DNA from: JAVBWO01 sp036677375
Lineage (GTDB): Bacteria; Bacillota; Dehalobacteriia; UBA4068; UBA4997
DNA length: 64,000 bases
Reading direction: 5' to 3'
NCBI GenBank assembly: GCA_036677375.1
Contig: JAVBWO010000002.1
Coordinates: 1-64,000, forward strand
Shown: positions 42,812 to 51,810 of the stretch, one piece after another
Layout of the letters: each line of letters begins with the position of its first letter
Position numbering within the stretch: position 1 is the stretch's first letter
Made by a program: the position numbers and the translations under genes
The notes under the pieces: generated by a model
What the model saw: only the letters and a program-made list of their open reading frames with translations
The model's database searches: none
What the model was told of the DNA's origin: nothing

Positions 42812-43672
42812 GTGGCAGACATAAGAAAAAAAATACGTAAATTTTTACTTGTGGTTCTTGTGATTGCCATACTGATCTGGAGTCTCCCTTATTATGCCCG
42901 CTTCTCCATATCGCCGGACCGTTTGGTGGTGCAGGAAATTTCTCTTCCCTGCGATCAAAACACCGAAACGATGAACGGACTAAAGATCGTATTTTTCAGC
43001 GACACCCATATCGGGCAATATTTTGACGCTGCTATGCTGGAAAAAGTTGCACAGCGCATCAATGATTTAACACCGGATATGGTTATTTTCGGTGGCGATC
43101 TTTTTGAAAGCTATCAGGATTACCAGGGACATAACGAAGAAATCATTGCGGTCTTAAGCAATATTCAGGCCAAATACGGTAAATATGCCGTTTTCGGCAA
43201 TCATGACCAAGGGGGCGGCGCTTACCGCATCTATGAGGATATGATGGAGGCGGGGGGGGTCCGGGTTCTGGTCAATGAAGCCTTTGTTCCTGAGGGCTTG
43301 CCCTGCAATATAATAGGTTTGGATGATTTTCTTTTGGGCAGCGGTGATATCTCTTTGGTGCCCGACCTGGTGCGACAGGATTGCTTCAATCTTCTTTTAT
43401 GCCACGAGCCTGATGTTGTGGACGGCTTGTCGGAAAATGATATTGGCCTGGTCTTGGCCGGTCACACCCATGGCGGTCAGATCCGGTTGCCCTTTTGGGG
43501 TGCCTTGTCTTTGCCGCCTTTGGGGGAAAAATACGTGACGGGCCTTTATAGCAAGGAAGGCATGCCGCCACTTTTGGTTACTCAAGGCGTCGGTGTGACC
43601 AAGGTTCCTCTTAGAATATTAACCCCGCCGGAAATTGTTTTGATTCAATTGGAAGGAGAGAAAACGGAGTGA
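42812..43672 (+). CDS. Membrane-anchored metallophosphoesterase
   Basis: A 286-residue calcineurin-like phosphoesterase of the YkuE/YaeI group. One N-terminal helix (residues 11-27) is followed by the metal-binding motifs FFSDTHIG, IFGGDLFE, VFGNHDQGG, LLCHEPD and LAGHTHGGQIRLP. Known relatives act on lipid- or sugar-phosphates outside the membrane. GTG start with GGGAAAAGAG close upstream. It overlaps the luxS start by 4 nt, indicating cotranscription. Confidence 0.9.
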   Translation: MADIRKKIRKFLLVVLVIAILIWSLPYYARFSISPDRLVVQEISLPCDQNTETMNGLKIVFFSDTHIGQYFDAAMLEKVAQRINDLTPDMVIFGGDLFESYQDYQGHNEEIIAVLSNIQAKYGKYAVFGNHDQGGGAYRIYEDMMEAGGVRVLVNEAFVPEGLPCNIIGLDDFLLGSGDISLVPDLVRQDCFNLLLCHEPDVVDGLSENDIGLVLAGHTHGGQIRLPFWGALSLPPLGEKYVTGLYSKEGMPPLLVTQGVGVTKVPLRILTPPEIVLIQLEGEKTE

Positions 43673-44127
43673 AAAAAATTGCCAGCTTTCAGATCAATCA
43701 TTTGCTCTTGGAGCCGGGGCTTTATATTTCTCGGGTGGATGGCGATATCACCACCTATGATTTGCGAACCAAAAAGCCCAATAACGGCGATCTCATGGAC
43801 GCCGCCACCCTGCATTCCATAGAGCACTTATTTGCCACTTTTATCCGGAATTCTTCTTTGGCCGGCGATGTCATTTATTTTGGGCCTATGGGTTGTCAGA
43901 CGGGTTTTTATCTTTTGGTGCGCAATGCCGATAATCAGCAGGTATTAGACGAGGTGCGCTTGATCTTAGATCAGATCATTGCCTATGATGGGCCGGTACC
44001 TGGCAAAAGTCCTATAGAGTGTGGCAATTATCAAAACCTGGATCTGACGTCGGCGCAAAAAGAATGCCGCAACTATGCCAGCCTCCTTGCGAAATGGCAA
44101 ACATGCGACATGGTGTATACCGGTTAA
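43669..44127 (+). CDS. luxS: S-ribosylhomocysteine lyase
   Basis: Cleaves S-ribosylhomocysteine to homocysteine and the autoinducer-2 precursor. The metal-binding HSIEH (HxxEH) lies at residues 50-54 and the third ligand cysteine in SPIECGNY near residue 118. GPMGCQTGFYL and 152 residues match the family. GTG start overlapping the phosphoesterase stop. It belongs to the activated methyl cycle; AI-2 signalling is possible but no receptor is seen here. Confidence 0.97.
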   Translation: MKKIASFQINHLLLEPGLYISRVDGDITTYDLRTKKPNNGDLMDAATLHSIEHLFATFIRNSSLAGDVIYFGPMGCQTGFYLLVRNADNQQVLDEVRLILDQIIAYDGPVPGKSPIECGNYQNLDLTSAQKECRNYASLLAKWQTCDMVYTG

Positions 44128-44229
44128 ATTCTCCTTGCTTTCTTCCTGAAAATATGTTATCACATATATAGAAGTATATATTTTAATATATATTTATACT
44201 GGGATATCGTATAGATGGGAGGGAGTAAG

Positions 44230-44460
44230 ATGCCGGATTTAACTGTCAAATACGAGATCATTGAAAAGATTGGCGTTCTTTCGGAAACCAAGGGGGGGTG
44301 GAAAAAAGAATTAAATCTGGTAAGCTGGAATGATCGGGAACCTAAGTATGATATCCGTGAGTGGGCGCCGGACGGCAGTCGGATGGGCAAAGGCATGACA
44401 TTTTTCCGGGAAGAAATGAAGGCGCTCAAGGAACTCTTAAATAAAATCGATTTTGACTGA
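44230..44460 (+). CDS. PC4/YdbC-type single-stranded DNA-binding protein
   Basis: A 76-residue protein of the YdbC (PC4-like) family. KYEIIEKIGVLSE, KKELNLVSWNDREPKYDIRE and MTFFREEMKALKELL are the hallmark strands and helix of this fold, which binds single-stranded nucleic acid as a dimer. GGGAGGGAG precedes the chosen ATG. It is monocistronic and ends before a terminator. Confidence 0.9.
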   Translation: MPDLTVKYEIIEKIGVLSETKGGWKKELNLVSWNDREPKYDIREWAPDGSRMGKGMTFFREEMKALKELLNKIDFD

Positions 44461-44473
44461 TGATAAATCCGTC

Positions 44474-44507
44474 AAAAAAGCAGATAGCTTTTACTATCTG
44501 CTTTTTT
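44474..44507. terminator. Bidirectional intrinsic terminator
   Basis: A 14-bp perfect stem (AAAAAAGCAGATAG with CTATCTGCTTTTTT) with A and T tracts on the two sides. Confidence 0.88.
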
Positions 44508-44580
44508 ATGTTATCACAGGTTACTAGCATAAAATCATGCGATGGACCGGTTGCCTTAAGTTAGAAGCTTTATGAAGAAA

Positions 44581-45087
44581 TCAAACCGCTGAAATAAAGA
44601 TGGGGAGTAAAGGCGGGGCAAAAGTAAAAATAAGATAAGCGATGAATAAGATCAGAAAAGCGGCAGCGGCAAAAAGATAAGTCGCCGCGCTTTTTCCGGG
44701 CTTTGCCGCCGCCCGTTTCCCGAAAAGCAAGCCGATAAAAGTGACAAAGAAAAAAATCCCGATATCAACAACAAGGCTTTCCAAGCCGGTCGCGCCGGTA
44801 TAGGTGTAAAAAAGCATGATCATGGTGATGACAGCGCTCCAACAAGCGACAGCGGCACCCACGGCAGCGTCCTTCCAGGAGAGCTTTCTTTGCAAAGCCT
44901 GTAGGAGAAAATAGAAAGCGAGGGGCCAGAAAGCCAATTTACCATGTTCCCAAACCGATTCATTGATGGCGCCAAAGATTGCCACAATGGACGACTGATT
45001 TGTCCAATCGTAGACAAAATGCAACAAAGTGCCCAATATCCAGATGACGATGAGGGGAAACAGGAAATTCTTACAGTTTTTTTTCAT
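44581..45087 (-). CDS. DUF6512-type membrane protein
   Basis: A 168-residue protein with five hydrophobic segments. GTLLHFVYDWTNQS and AIFGAINESVWEHGKLAFWP form the conserved N-terminal block of this uncharacterised family. AAAAGGAGG precedes the ATG. It is transcribed alone from the minus strand. No enzymatic motif is seen. The 284 nt upstream contain only candidate promoters for the divergent crcB pair (TATAAT at 45309-45314). Confidence 0.78.
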   Translation of the reverse strand: MKKNCKNFLFPLIVIWILGTLLHFVYDWTNQSSIVAIFGAINESVWEHGKLAFWPLAFYFLLQALQRKLSWKDAAVGAAVACWSAVITMIMLFYTYTGATGLESLVVDIGIFFFVTFIGLLFGKRAAAKPGKSAATYLFAAAAFLILFIAYLIFTFAPPLLPIFISAV

Positions 45088-45371
45088 TATTGCCTCCTTT
45101 TATCATCTGCAAAAAGCATCGTGGCGAATACACTCAGGTTTTTGCTGTTTCGGGAACGGCTTTCAGTTATAAACTTTATGCAGGCAGAGCCGTTCAAGAC
45201 CCTTTAGTTTTCTTTTATACTATTATATGAGAAGGTGTGAAAAATACACCTTATATCTAAAATAAATAAGGATTCCGACAAAAAAGTTTTTTTCTTTTCC
45301 CGTTATGTTATAATATTATTGTTTGATACTTGACTATTTTAATTTTACTATTGATGTCAGGATGATATGGT

Positions 45372-45836
45372 ATGAAAAAAAGATATTTTTGGGTTGCCTG
45401 CGGGGGAATTCTGGGCTCTTGGGTACGGTATGGCCTGCGGGATATTGCTTGGCTAAACGGAGCATGGCCCTGGCATACGCTGCTTGCCAATGTCTTGGGT
45501 TGTTTTCTTTTAGCGGCATGTTCTTTCGGACTGTTTTCCTGGGTGAGAAAATCACCAGGCCTGGCGCTTTTTTTAGCCGCCGGTTTTTGCGGTTCCTTGA
45601 CCACTTTTTCCACCTGGTGCAAAGAGATTGTTTTGATGTGGCAGATGGGGCGGCCCTTGTCTGGATTGGCTTATTTGGCTGTTTCTTGTCTCTTGGGAAC
45701 ATTTGTGATTGCTTTGGCCGCTATTTCCCTGAAAGGGTGGGACGGTGATGAATTGGATTTTAGTTGGCATCGGTGGCGCCTGCGGCGCCGTGACCCGCTA
45801 CGGGCTGGGACAACTGCTGGCGGCAAAACTGAATAA
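45372..45836 (+). CDS. crcB: Fluoride channel subunit CrcB/Fluc (first copy), with extended tail
   Basis: Four-helix Fluc/CrcB protein. GGILGSWVRYGL, LLANVLGCFLL and GFCGSLTTFSTW are the family motifs, including the central polar TFST segment. The domain ends near residue 118. A further 36-residue Arg-rich tail (RWRLRRRDPLRAG within it) is encoded in a region that also encodes the start of the second crcB in another frame. Paired copies usually form a dual-subunit channel. No fluoride riboswitch was recognised upstream. Confidence 0.9.
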   Translation: MKKRYFWVACGGILGSWVRYGLRDIAWLNGAWPWHTLLANVLGCFLLAACSFGLFSWVRKSPGLALFLAAGFCGSLTTFSTWCKEIVLMWQMGRPLSGLAYLAVSCLLGTFVIALAAISLKGWDGDELDFSWHRWRLRRRDPLRAGTTAGGKTE

Positions 45837-46092
45837 ATCTTTTCCCTGGGCTGTTTTTTTGATTAATGTTAGCGGTGCATTTCTTTTAGGTGTGGTGTTG
45901 GGAGCAGAATTGTCCGGCGGCTGGCTCTTACTTTTGGCGGATGGCTTTCTGGGAGCTTACACCACTTTTTCTACTTTTATGGTGGAGGGTTTTGAACTTT
46001 TTGCCGGCAGGAAAATCCTGAATGCGGTATTATACATTTCGGGTACGGTTCTTTTGGGATTATTGGCCTTCGCAGTTGGTTTTGCCCTTTAG
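45748..46092 (+). CDS. crcB: Fluoride channel subunit CrcB/Fluc (second copy)
   Basis: A 114-residue CrcB protein of normal length: GIGGACGAVTRYGL, FLINVSGAFLLGV and GFLGAYTTFSTFMVE. AAAGGGTGGG lies just upstream, serving the ATG (or the GTG 3 nt before). It overlaps the first crcB by 89 nt in a different frame. Together the two would form a heterodimeric fluoride exporter at the cytoplasmic membrane. Confidence 0.93.
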   Translation: MNWILVGIGGACGAVTRYGLGQLLAAKLNKSFPWAVFLINVSGAFLLGVVLGAELSGGWLLLLADGFLGAYTTFSTFMVEGFELFAGRKILNAVLYISGTVLLGLLAFAVGFAL

Positions 46093-46238
46093 GTCTCATG
46101 CAGCGTATGGACATCCTTGCCATATGATACCGTTTTAGTGTCGGATACAACAAAAAATTTTCAAACGGGCAGGTTTCCCGGTATGAAACTTAATCTTACT
46201 TAGATGTTATTGGTTTGAATTTGATAAAAACGGAAAAA

Positions 46239-46270
46239 GCTGCCCCCGGATCCAACGATCCGGGGGCAGC
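46239..46270 (-). terminator. Strong intrinsic terminator
   Basis: A 14-bp perfect stem (GCTGCCCCCGGATC with GATCCGGGGGCAGC), 4-nt loop; TTTTT follows on the minus strand. It ends the PspC/glnS transcript. Confidence 0.9.
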
Positions 46271-46279
46271 GGTATTTTA

Positions 46280-46486
46280 TCACTTGTTTACATCAATATA
46301 GCCGGGGTCATTGGGAATGATCAATGCGGCCACGAAATAGGCCAGAATTCCCGCTCCATAACAGAGGGCCAGCACGGCCCATATCAGTCGGATAATTGTG
46401 GCGTCAATCCCAAAATATTCGGCGAAACCGCCGCAGACACCGCATATTTTCCGGTTGGTGGTGGAACGGTATAGTTTTTTATTCAT
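46280..46486 (-). CDS. PspC-domain small membrane protein
   Basis: A 68-residue PspC-type protein. LYRSTTNRKICGVCGGFAEY and DATIIRLIWAVLAL are the family core and one or two membrane helices follow. Related to the phage-shock PspC, thought to respond to envelope stress. AAAGGAGG precedes the ATG, and it lies 33 nt downstream of glnS on the same strand. Confidence 0.92.
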   Translation of the reverse strand: MNKKLYRSTTNRKICGVCGGFAEYFGIDATIIRLIWAVLALCYGAGILAYFVAALIIPNDPGYIDVNK

Positions 46487-46519
46487 GTCTGTACCTCCTT
46501 TAAAAAGCAGTCAATGGCG

Positions 46520-48229
46520 CTATTTTTCGGTCTGCTGCATCTTAGCCCAGCTGTCTTTCAGGGAAACGATACGGTTGAAAATTAATTTCTCCGGAGTGCT
46601 GTCAGGATCGGTCATAAAATAGCCATGGCGCATAAATTGCACCCGCTCCCAGGCCATTGCCATGGCAAGAGAAGGCTCTACCAGAGCACGTCCGATGATC
46701 TTAAGGCTTTCCAGATTGAGATTATCCGTGAAATCAACCCCTTCTGTGACATCTTCCGGATTATCCACGGTAAAAAGATTGTCATAAAGCCGCACTTCCG
46801 CCGGTACGGCAGAGGCCGCCTCTACCCAGTGAATCGTTCCCTTGACCTTTTTGCCGCTGGTATCTTCGCCGCTTTTTGTGGTGGGATCATAAGTGCAGTT
46901 CAACTGGATGATATTGCCTTTTTCATCCTTAACGACTTCGTTGCATTGAATGATATAAGCATGTTTCAGCCGCACTTCGCCATTAGGGGTTAGACGGTAG
47001 TATTTCTTAGGAGGTTCCTCCATAAAATCTTCCGCTTCTATGAAAATTTCCCGGCTGAAGGGGAGCAGCCGTTTGCCCTGTTCCGGACATTGCGGATTGT
47101 TGTCGGCGGGGAGCATTTCTGTTTTTCCTTGGGGATAATTGGTAATGACTACTTTGATGGGGTCTAAAACAGCCATGACCCGGTAAGCGGTATTATTGAG
47201 ATCATCCCGGATGCAGTGCTCCAGCATGGAATAATCGACCGTGCTGTTGCTCTTGGCAACGCCGATGCGCTCGCAAAAATCCCGGATGGCGGCGGCGGTA
47301 TATCCCCGTCTCCGTAAGCCGCAGATGGTGGGCATACGCGGATCGTCCCAGCCGTTGACATAACCTTCTTCCACCAGGCGGCGCAGACGGCGTTTGCTCA
47401 TGACGGTGCCGGTCAGGTTTAGTCTGGCAAATTCGATCTGCCTGGGGTGGCAGTCCACGGAAATATGATCCAGAACCCAGTCGTAAAGAGGACGGTGGAT
47501 TTCAAATTCCAAGGTGCAGATGGAATGAGTGATTCCTTCCAAGGCGTCGGAAATGGGGTGCGCAAAGTCGTACATAGGATAAATGCACCAGTCGTTGCCT
47601 GTTCTGTGGTGTTCGCTGCGCTGAATGCGGTAAAGCACCGGGTCGCGCATATTGAAATTGGGAGAGCCCATATCGATTTTGGCCCGCAGGGTGCAGGCGC
47701 CGTCCTCGTATTTGCCTTCCCGCATGGCGGTAAACATTGCCAGGCTTTCCTCAATACTGCGGTCACGGTAAGGGCTTTTCCCAGGTTCGGTGGGAGTGCC
47801 CCGGTATTGGCGCATTTCATCGGCGCTGAGCTGACAAACGTAGGCATCGCCATTTTGGATAAGCTCTACCGCAAATTGATACATAGCTTCGAAGTAGTCG
47901 GAAGCGAAAAACATACGGTCATCCCAGTCAAAACCCAGCCAATGGACGTCTTCTTGAATGGAATTGATGAATTCGATTTCTTCTTTGGAAGGATTGGTAT
48001 CATCAAAGCGCAAATTGCACAGCCCATTATAGAGCAGTGCCGTCCCAAAATTAAGGCAGATGGACTTGGCATGACCGATATGAAGATAGCCATTGGGTTC
48101 CGGTGGAAATCGGGTATGAACCCTGGGGCCGAATCGATTGTTGAGTAAATCTTCGTTGATTGCCGCGTGAACGAAATTAGCGGCGGTGAGTGCTTCCTTG
48201 TTTTCCATGTTTGCCATATTTTCCGTCAT
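46520..48229 (-). CDS. glnS: Glutaminyl-tRNA synthetase
   Basis: Charges tRNA-Gln. The class I motifs are RFPPEPNGYLHIGHAK (HIGH-like HIGH) near residue 40 and TVMSKRRLRRLV (KMSKS-like) near residue 275. RSEHHRTGNDWCIYPMYDFAH and the C-terminal beta-barrel anticodon domain (about 345-560) are complete. 569 residues matches the bacterial enzyme. Many Firmicutes lack GlnRS and use GatCAB, so its presence is informative, though scattered by transfer in Clostridia. GGAGG precedes the ATG. Confidence 0.96.
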   Translation of the reverse strand: MTENMANMENKEALTAANFVHAAINEDLLNNRFGPRVHTRFPPEPNGYLHIGHAKSICLNFGTALLYNGLCNLRFDDTNPSKEEIEFINSIQEDVHWLGFDWDDRMFFASDYFEAMYQFAVELIQNGDAYVCQLSADEMRQYRGTPTEPGKSPYRDRSIEESLAMFTAMREGKYEDGACTLRAKIDMGSPNFNMRDPVLYRIQRSEHHRTGNDWCIYPMYDFAHPISDALEGITHSICTLEFEIHRPLYDWVLDHISVDCHPRQIEFARLNLTGTVMSKRRLRRLVEEGYVNGWDDPRMPTICGLRRRGYTAAAIRDFCERIGVAKSNSTVDYSMLEHCIRDDLNNTAYRVMAVLDPIKVVITNYPQGKTEMLPADNNPQCPEQGKRLLPFSREIFIEAEDFMEEPPKKYYRLTPNGEVRLKHAYIIQCNEVVKDEKGNIIQLNCTYDPTTKSGEDTSGKKVKGTIHWVEAASAVPAEVRLYDNLFTVDNPEDVTEGVDFTDNLNLESLKIIGRALVEPSLAMAMAWERVQFMRHGYFMTDPDSTPEKLIFNRIVSLKDSWAKMQQTEK

Positions 48230-48264
48230 AACAGTGCCTCCGTCATCTTCTTCTTGCTCCCTAT

Positions 48265-48293
48265 ATTTTACAGAAATAGCTGGCTTTAGTCAA
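48265..48293 (-). promoter_or_regulatory. glnS promoter
   Basis: Minus-strand TTGACT (48293-48288), 17-bp spacer, TAAAAT (48270-48265). The predicted leader is about 30 nt. Confidence 0.7.
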
Positions 48294-48616
48294 TAAAATT
48301 ACGGAAAGGACAAATATTTTACAGCACTTTGCTTAAAAATAACAGAATCGGGGAAAAACGGCAGCCTCTCCTAAATAAAAAATCTGGAGCGTCTGTTTTG
48401 CATAAAACAACAGTGTTATTCGAAGGGCATTAAGATACGGGTTGCGGGACGCCATACTTTCTGAATATTGCCAATAGTGTCTGTGTATCTTGTATTATTG
48501 CTTGATACAGGGCAAATGCTGCAAATTAGTGTGGAAAAAACAAGTGCTATGTTGTAAAATAAGAAGTGGTTTAGGTAGCAAAGTTGTCTTTGAAAAGAGA
48601 ATAGGGGGTTGATCTT
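48294..48616. other. Intergenic region upstream of the aldehyde oxidoreductase
   Basis: AT-rich, no coding frame. A molybdenum/tungsten-cofactor riboswitch was looked for and not recognised. AGGGGG precedes the downstream ATG. Repeated short motifs (TTGTAAAATAAGAAG near 48555) may hold the promoter but no confident -35/-10 pair is assigned. Confidence 0.35.
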
Positions 48617-50518
48617 ATGTTTCCCGATGCCAGAATTCTGGATGTGGATCTGACAACAGGAAAACTGGAAACAGTAATCATTCCAGGAGAAACGTACCGT
48701 CTTTATCCCGGAGGTTCCGCCTTAGCGCTGTACCTTATTATGCGGGAGATGGATCCCAAAGTGGATCCCCTCGGTCCGGAAGCACTGTTGGCTTTTACTG
48801 TGTCGCCTTTTGTTGGGTTGCCTTTTTCCGGCAACAGCCGTTTGGTGGTGTCTGCAAAAAGTCCTCTAACCGGTACCATAGGTGATAGCCAAGGGGGTGG
48901 CTATTTCCCGGCGCAGTTAAAAGCAAATAACTGGGATGGGATTCTTTTCCGCGGACAGGCAAAAACGCCGGTTTATCTGTACATCGAAGGTGAAAAAGCC
49001 GAATTGAAGCCTGCCGGTCATCTGTGGGGTAAAGGACTGCCTACTGCCGATGTGGAAGATCTTATCAAAACGGAATTAAACGATTCCAAGATTGAAATTG
49101 CCCAAATTGGGCCTGCCGGTGAAAATAAAGTCCGGTTTGCTTGTATTCTGAGCCTGACCAGCCGTGCTAACGGCAGAAATGGTATGGGGGCCGTTATGGG
49201 CTCCAAAAACCTCAAAGCAGTGACGGTAAAACGGGCCAAGCCGCGCCAGGCTTATGATAAAGAAGCCTTTGCCGCTTTCGGCCGCAATGTAAAAGCCGCC
49301 CTTGAGGCCAACGATGCTGTTTCCGGCTTGGGGCAATACGGTACGGACGGCGATACCGAGGGCTTCAGTGAGGAAGGGTTTCTGCCCACGCAAAATTGGC
49401 AAAAAGGTACTTTCCCGGAAGGCGCGCACAATATCACCGGTACCACGATGTATGAAACCATCTTGAAGGACAGGGAAACCTGTTATGCCTGTTCCGTCCG
49501 GTGCAAGCGGGCCGTGGAGATTACTGAGCGCGGCGTCACGCCCCGTTACGGCGGTCCCGAGTATGAAACGGTGGCGGTTTTTGGTTCCTACTGCAATGTC
49601 ACCGATTTGGCTGATATCGCCGTGGCGAATCAGCTATGCAATATGTATGGCATGGATACCATCTCCGCCGGCGCTACCATTGCTTTTGCCATGGAGTGTT
49701 TTGAACGCGGACTATTATCTCCCGAATTGGTTGGGGGTATGGACTTGCGTTTCGGTAACGGGAAGGTCTTTGAAAAGCTTTTGCCTCAGATCGCTTTACG
49801 CAGCAGCAAATTGGGTGATTTACTGGCGGAAGGCAGCGCCCGTGCCGCTCAAGTGATCGGCCAAGGTGCCGAGGCCTATTTCATGGGGGTGAAAGGTCAG
49901 GAATTTCCAGCTCACATGCCCCAATGGAAGCCGGCTGTCGGCTTGGTCTATGCCGTTAATCCCTTTGGCGCCGACCATCAGTCCAGCGAGCATGACTTTG
50001 CCTTGGTTGCCCCGGAAGATTCCGAAGGCCGTCAGCGTTTGGCCTCTTTAGGTCTTTGGAAAGGATATGAAGATAATTATTCGTTAGATGACGAAAAAGT
50101 ACGTTTTGCTTTTGAAAGCCAATGCTATTTTTCACTTTTAGATACTTTGTGTCTTTGCCAATTTGTTTGGGGTCCTTCCTGGGAACTTTACGGACCTAAA
50201 GACTTGATCAAGCTGTGCAAAGACGGCATTGGCTGGGATGCCACCATGGTGGAGCTTTTAAAAGTAGGAGAGCGGCGTATCAATATGATGCGCTGGTTCA
50301 ATGCGCAAAACGGCTTTACAAGAGCTCAGGATAAACTGCCGGAACGCATCTTTGAGCCCATGCCGGAAGGCCCCTCGGAAGGCCGCAGGCTGGATAAAGA
50401 AGAATTTTATGATGCGGTTAACCGCTACTATGCTTTTGCGGGTTGGGATGCGGAAACGGGGAATCCTACCGAGGCGGTTTTGCGCCGCCTGTCCTTAGGC
50501 TGGCTCCTGGAGCAGTAA
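48617..50518 (+). CDS. aor: Tungsten-dependent aldehyde:ferredoxin oxidoreductase
   Basis: Oxidises aldehydes to carboxylic acids and reduces ferredoxin, or the reverse. 633 residues. The N-terminal domain has PGGSALALYL and SPLTGTIGDSQGGGYFPAQLK, and the pterin-binding regions PAGENKVRFACIL and SRANGRNGMGAVMGSKNLKA follow. The [4Fe-4S] ligands are CYACSVRC (289-296) and a later cysteine near residue 510 (DTLCLC). The NPFGADHQSSEHD loop replaces the more usual DHTRG-type pterin contact. It is followed by a ThiS-like carrier and a DapA-like aldolase gene. Confidence 0.93.
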   Translation: MFPDARILDVDLTTGKLETVIIPGETYRLYPGGSALALYLIMREMDPKVDPLGPEALLAFTVSPFVGLPFSGNSRLVVSAKSPLTGTIGDSQGGGYFPAQLKANNWDGILFRGQAKTPVYLYIEGEKAELKPAGHLWGKGLPTADVEDLIKTELNDSKIEIAQIGPAGENKVRFACILSLTSRANGRNGMGAVMGSKNLKAVTVKRAKPRQAYDKEAFAAFGRNVKAALEANDAVSGLGQYGTDGDTEGFSEEGFLPTQNWQKGTFPEGAHNITGTTMYETILKDRETCYACSVRCKRAVEITERGVTPRYGGPEYETVAVFGSYCNVTDLADIAVANQLCNMYGMDTISAGATIAFAMECFERGLLSPELVGGMDLRFGNGKVFEKLLPQIALRSSKLGDLLAEGSARAAQVIGQGAEAYFMGVKGQEFPAHMPQWKPAVGLVYAVNPFGADHQSSEHDFALVAPEDSEGRQRLASLGLWKGYEDNYSLDDEKVRFAFESQCYFSLLDTLCLCQFVWGPSWELYGPKDLIKLCKDGIGWDATMVELLKVGERRINMMRWFNAQNGFTRAQDKLPERIFEPMPEGPSEGRRLDKEEFYDAVNRYYAFAGWDAETGNPTEAVLRRLSLGWLLEQ

Positions 50519-50566
50519 GCTTCTGGCATCACGTTTTGGATTGGAACCATGAAAAGAGGATCAGGT

Positions 50567-50767
50567 ATGGAGATTATATTAAACGATCATCCTTTTTCCC
50601 TAGAAGAAGGCTGCCTGGTTGTTGACCTTCTGAAGTCAAAACAGTGCAAACTGAATATGACCGCGGTATGGTTGAATGGCCGCCAGCTTTTGATGGCTGA
50701 ATATGATACGACTCCTCTGGTTTCCGGTGACAAGGTCAAACTCATTCGTCTTTTTGGCGGCGGGTAA
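50567..50767 (+). CDS. ThiS/MoaD-like sulfur carrier protein
   Basis: A 66-residue beta-grasp protein ending in FGGG, with the terminal Gly-Gly needed for thiocarboxylate formation (one extra glycine after the pair). MEIILNDHPFSLEEG and VWLNGRQLL fit the fold. AGAGGATCAGG precedes the chosen ATG; an ATG 18 nt earlier is possible. Its place next to the oxidoreductase suggests sulfur donation for tungstopterin; thiamine synthesis is the alternative. Confidence 0.82.
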   Translation: MEIILNDHPFSLEEGCLVVDLLKSKQCKLNMTAVWLNGRQLLMAEYDTTPLVSGDKVKLIRLFGGG

Positions 50768-50859
50768 GTGTTCGACTGAATATTATGAGGTTATTTGACG
50801 GGTTCTACCGTTTAAATAAGCATATTGAAATTCATGATAAGAAATGAGGTAGAAAGACG

Positions 50860-51756
50860 ATGGCAACAAAAGAATTACGTGGAGTTTATGCAGTTATGAC
50901 CACCCCTTTTACCGCCGACGGTCAAAGAGTCGACGATGCCGCTTTTAAAGCGTGCATGGATTGGCAGATCGAACAAGGGATTGCCGGCTTATGCCTTCTG
51001 GGCAGCACCGGGGAATTTATCAGTATGAGCGAAAAGGAAAGAAAAGAAACGGCTGAAATGGCTTTGAAACATGTCAATGGCCGCGTTCCGGTGGTCTTTG
51101 GTACAGCTGCTGCCACTACCAAAGAAGTGATCAATTATACCATGCATGTCCAATCCATCGGCGCCGACGGCGCTATGGTTTTACCCCCTTACTACTATGG
51201 TCCCCAACCCAATGAGATTCTTCAGTTTTACAAAGATGTCAGCGAAGCCGTCAGCTTCCCCATCATGGTCTATAACAATCCCTTCACTTCCGGCGTGGAT
51301 ATGAAACCGGAATTACTTGGTGAAATCAGCAAATTGCCCCACATGGAATATGTGAAGGAAGCCTCCAACGAAATTCGCAGGGTTCGCGAAGTGCAAGCTG
51401 CCACAGGCGGCGCTTTGAAGATTTTTAACGGCGGGGACGATATCGCTTTTGAAGCTTTTGTTTTAGGCGCTATTGGCTGGATTTCCGTTGCCGCCAATGT
51501 GATCCCCAAACAATGTCAACAGCTTTTTGACTTGGTTTGGGATGGCAAGATTCAGGAAGCGCTGACGCTTTACAAGAAGATCTTGCCTATCATCTCTCAC
51601 TTGGAAGAGTGCGGCAAGCCTGCCCAAACCGTAAAGGCCGCTTTAAACAAAATGGGTCTACCCGGCGGCTACTGCCGGAAGCCCCGTATTGCGATTTTGC
51701 CCGAGGAAGATGCCGCTTTGACCGCGGTGATGAAACAAGTCGGGCTTCTGAAATAG
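50860..51756 (+). CDS. DapA/NAL-superfamily aldolase
   Basis: Class I aldolase of the dihydrodipicolinate synthase superfamily, 298 residues. The Schiff-base lysine is in YVKEAS (about residue 165) and the catalytic tyrosine in MVYNNP (about 138). GSTGEF matches the family pyruvate-binding loop. The arginine that follows the tyrosine motif in genuine DapA enzymes (PSRTG) is absent; the sequence is PFTSG, so a different pyruvate-forming or -using aldolase is likely. It lies after the aldehyde oxidoreductase rather than with dapF/dapL. ATG with GAAATGAGGTAGAAAG upstream. Confidence 0.82.
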   Translation: MATKELRGVYAVMTTPFTADGQRVDDAAFKACMDWQIEQGIAGLCLLGSTGEFISMSEKERKETAEMALKHVNGRVPVVFGTAAATTKEVINYTMHVQSIGADGAMVLPPYYYGPQPNEILQFYKDVSEAVSFPIMVYNNPFTSGVDMKPELLGEISKLPHMEYVKEASNEIRRVREVQAATGGALKIFNGGDDIAFEAFVLGAIGWISVAANVIPKQCQQLFDLVWDGKIQEALTLYKKILPIISHLEECGKPAQTVKAALNKMGLPGGYCRKPRIAILPEEDAALTAVMKQVGLLK

Positions 51757-51810
51757 TTTTTCTTCCATATTACCATTGTATGTATGAACTTGTATGTATG
51801 AACAGGGTCA

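Noticed and set aside
45240..45371. Fluoride riboswitch before crcB
   Set aside because: The conserved GGNGAUGGNGUUC-type opening is not present on the plus strand.
48294..48616. Molybdenum/tungsten cofactor riboswitch before the aldehyde oxidoreductase
   Set aside because: No matching conserved stems or sequence blocks could be found by eye.
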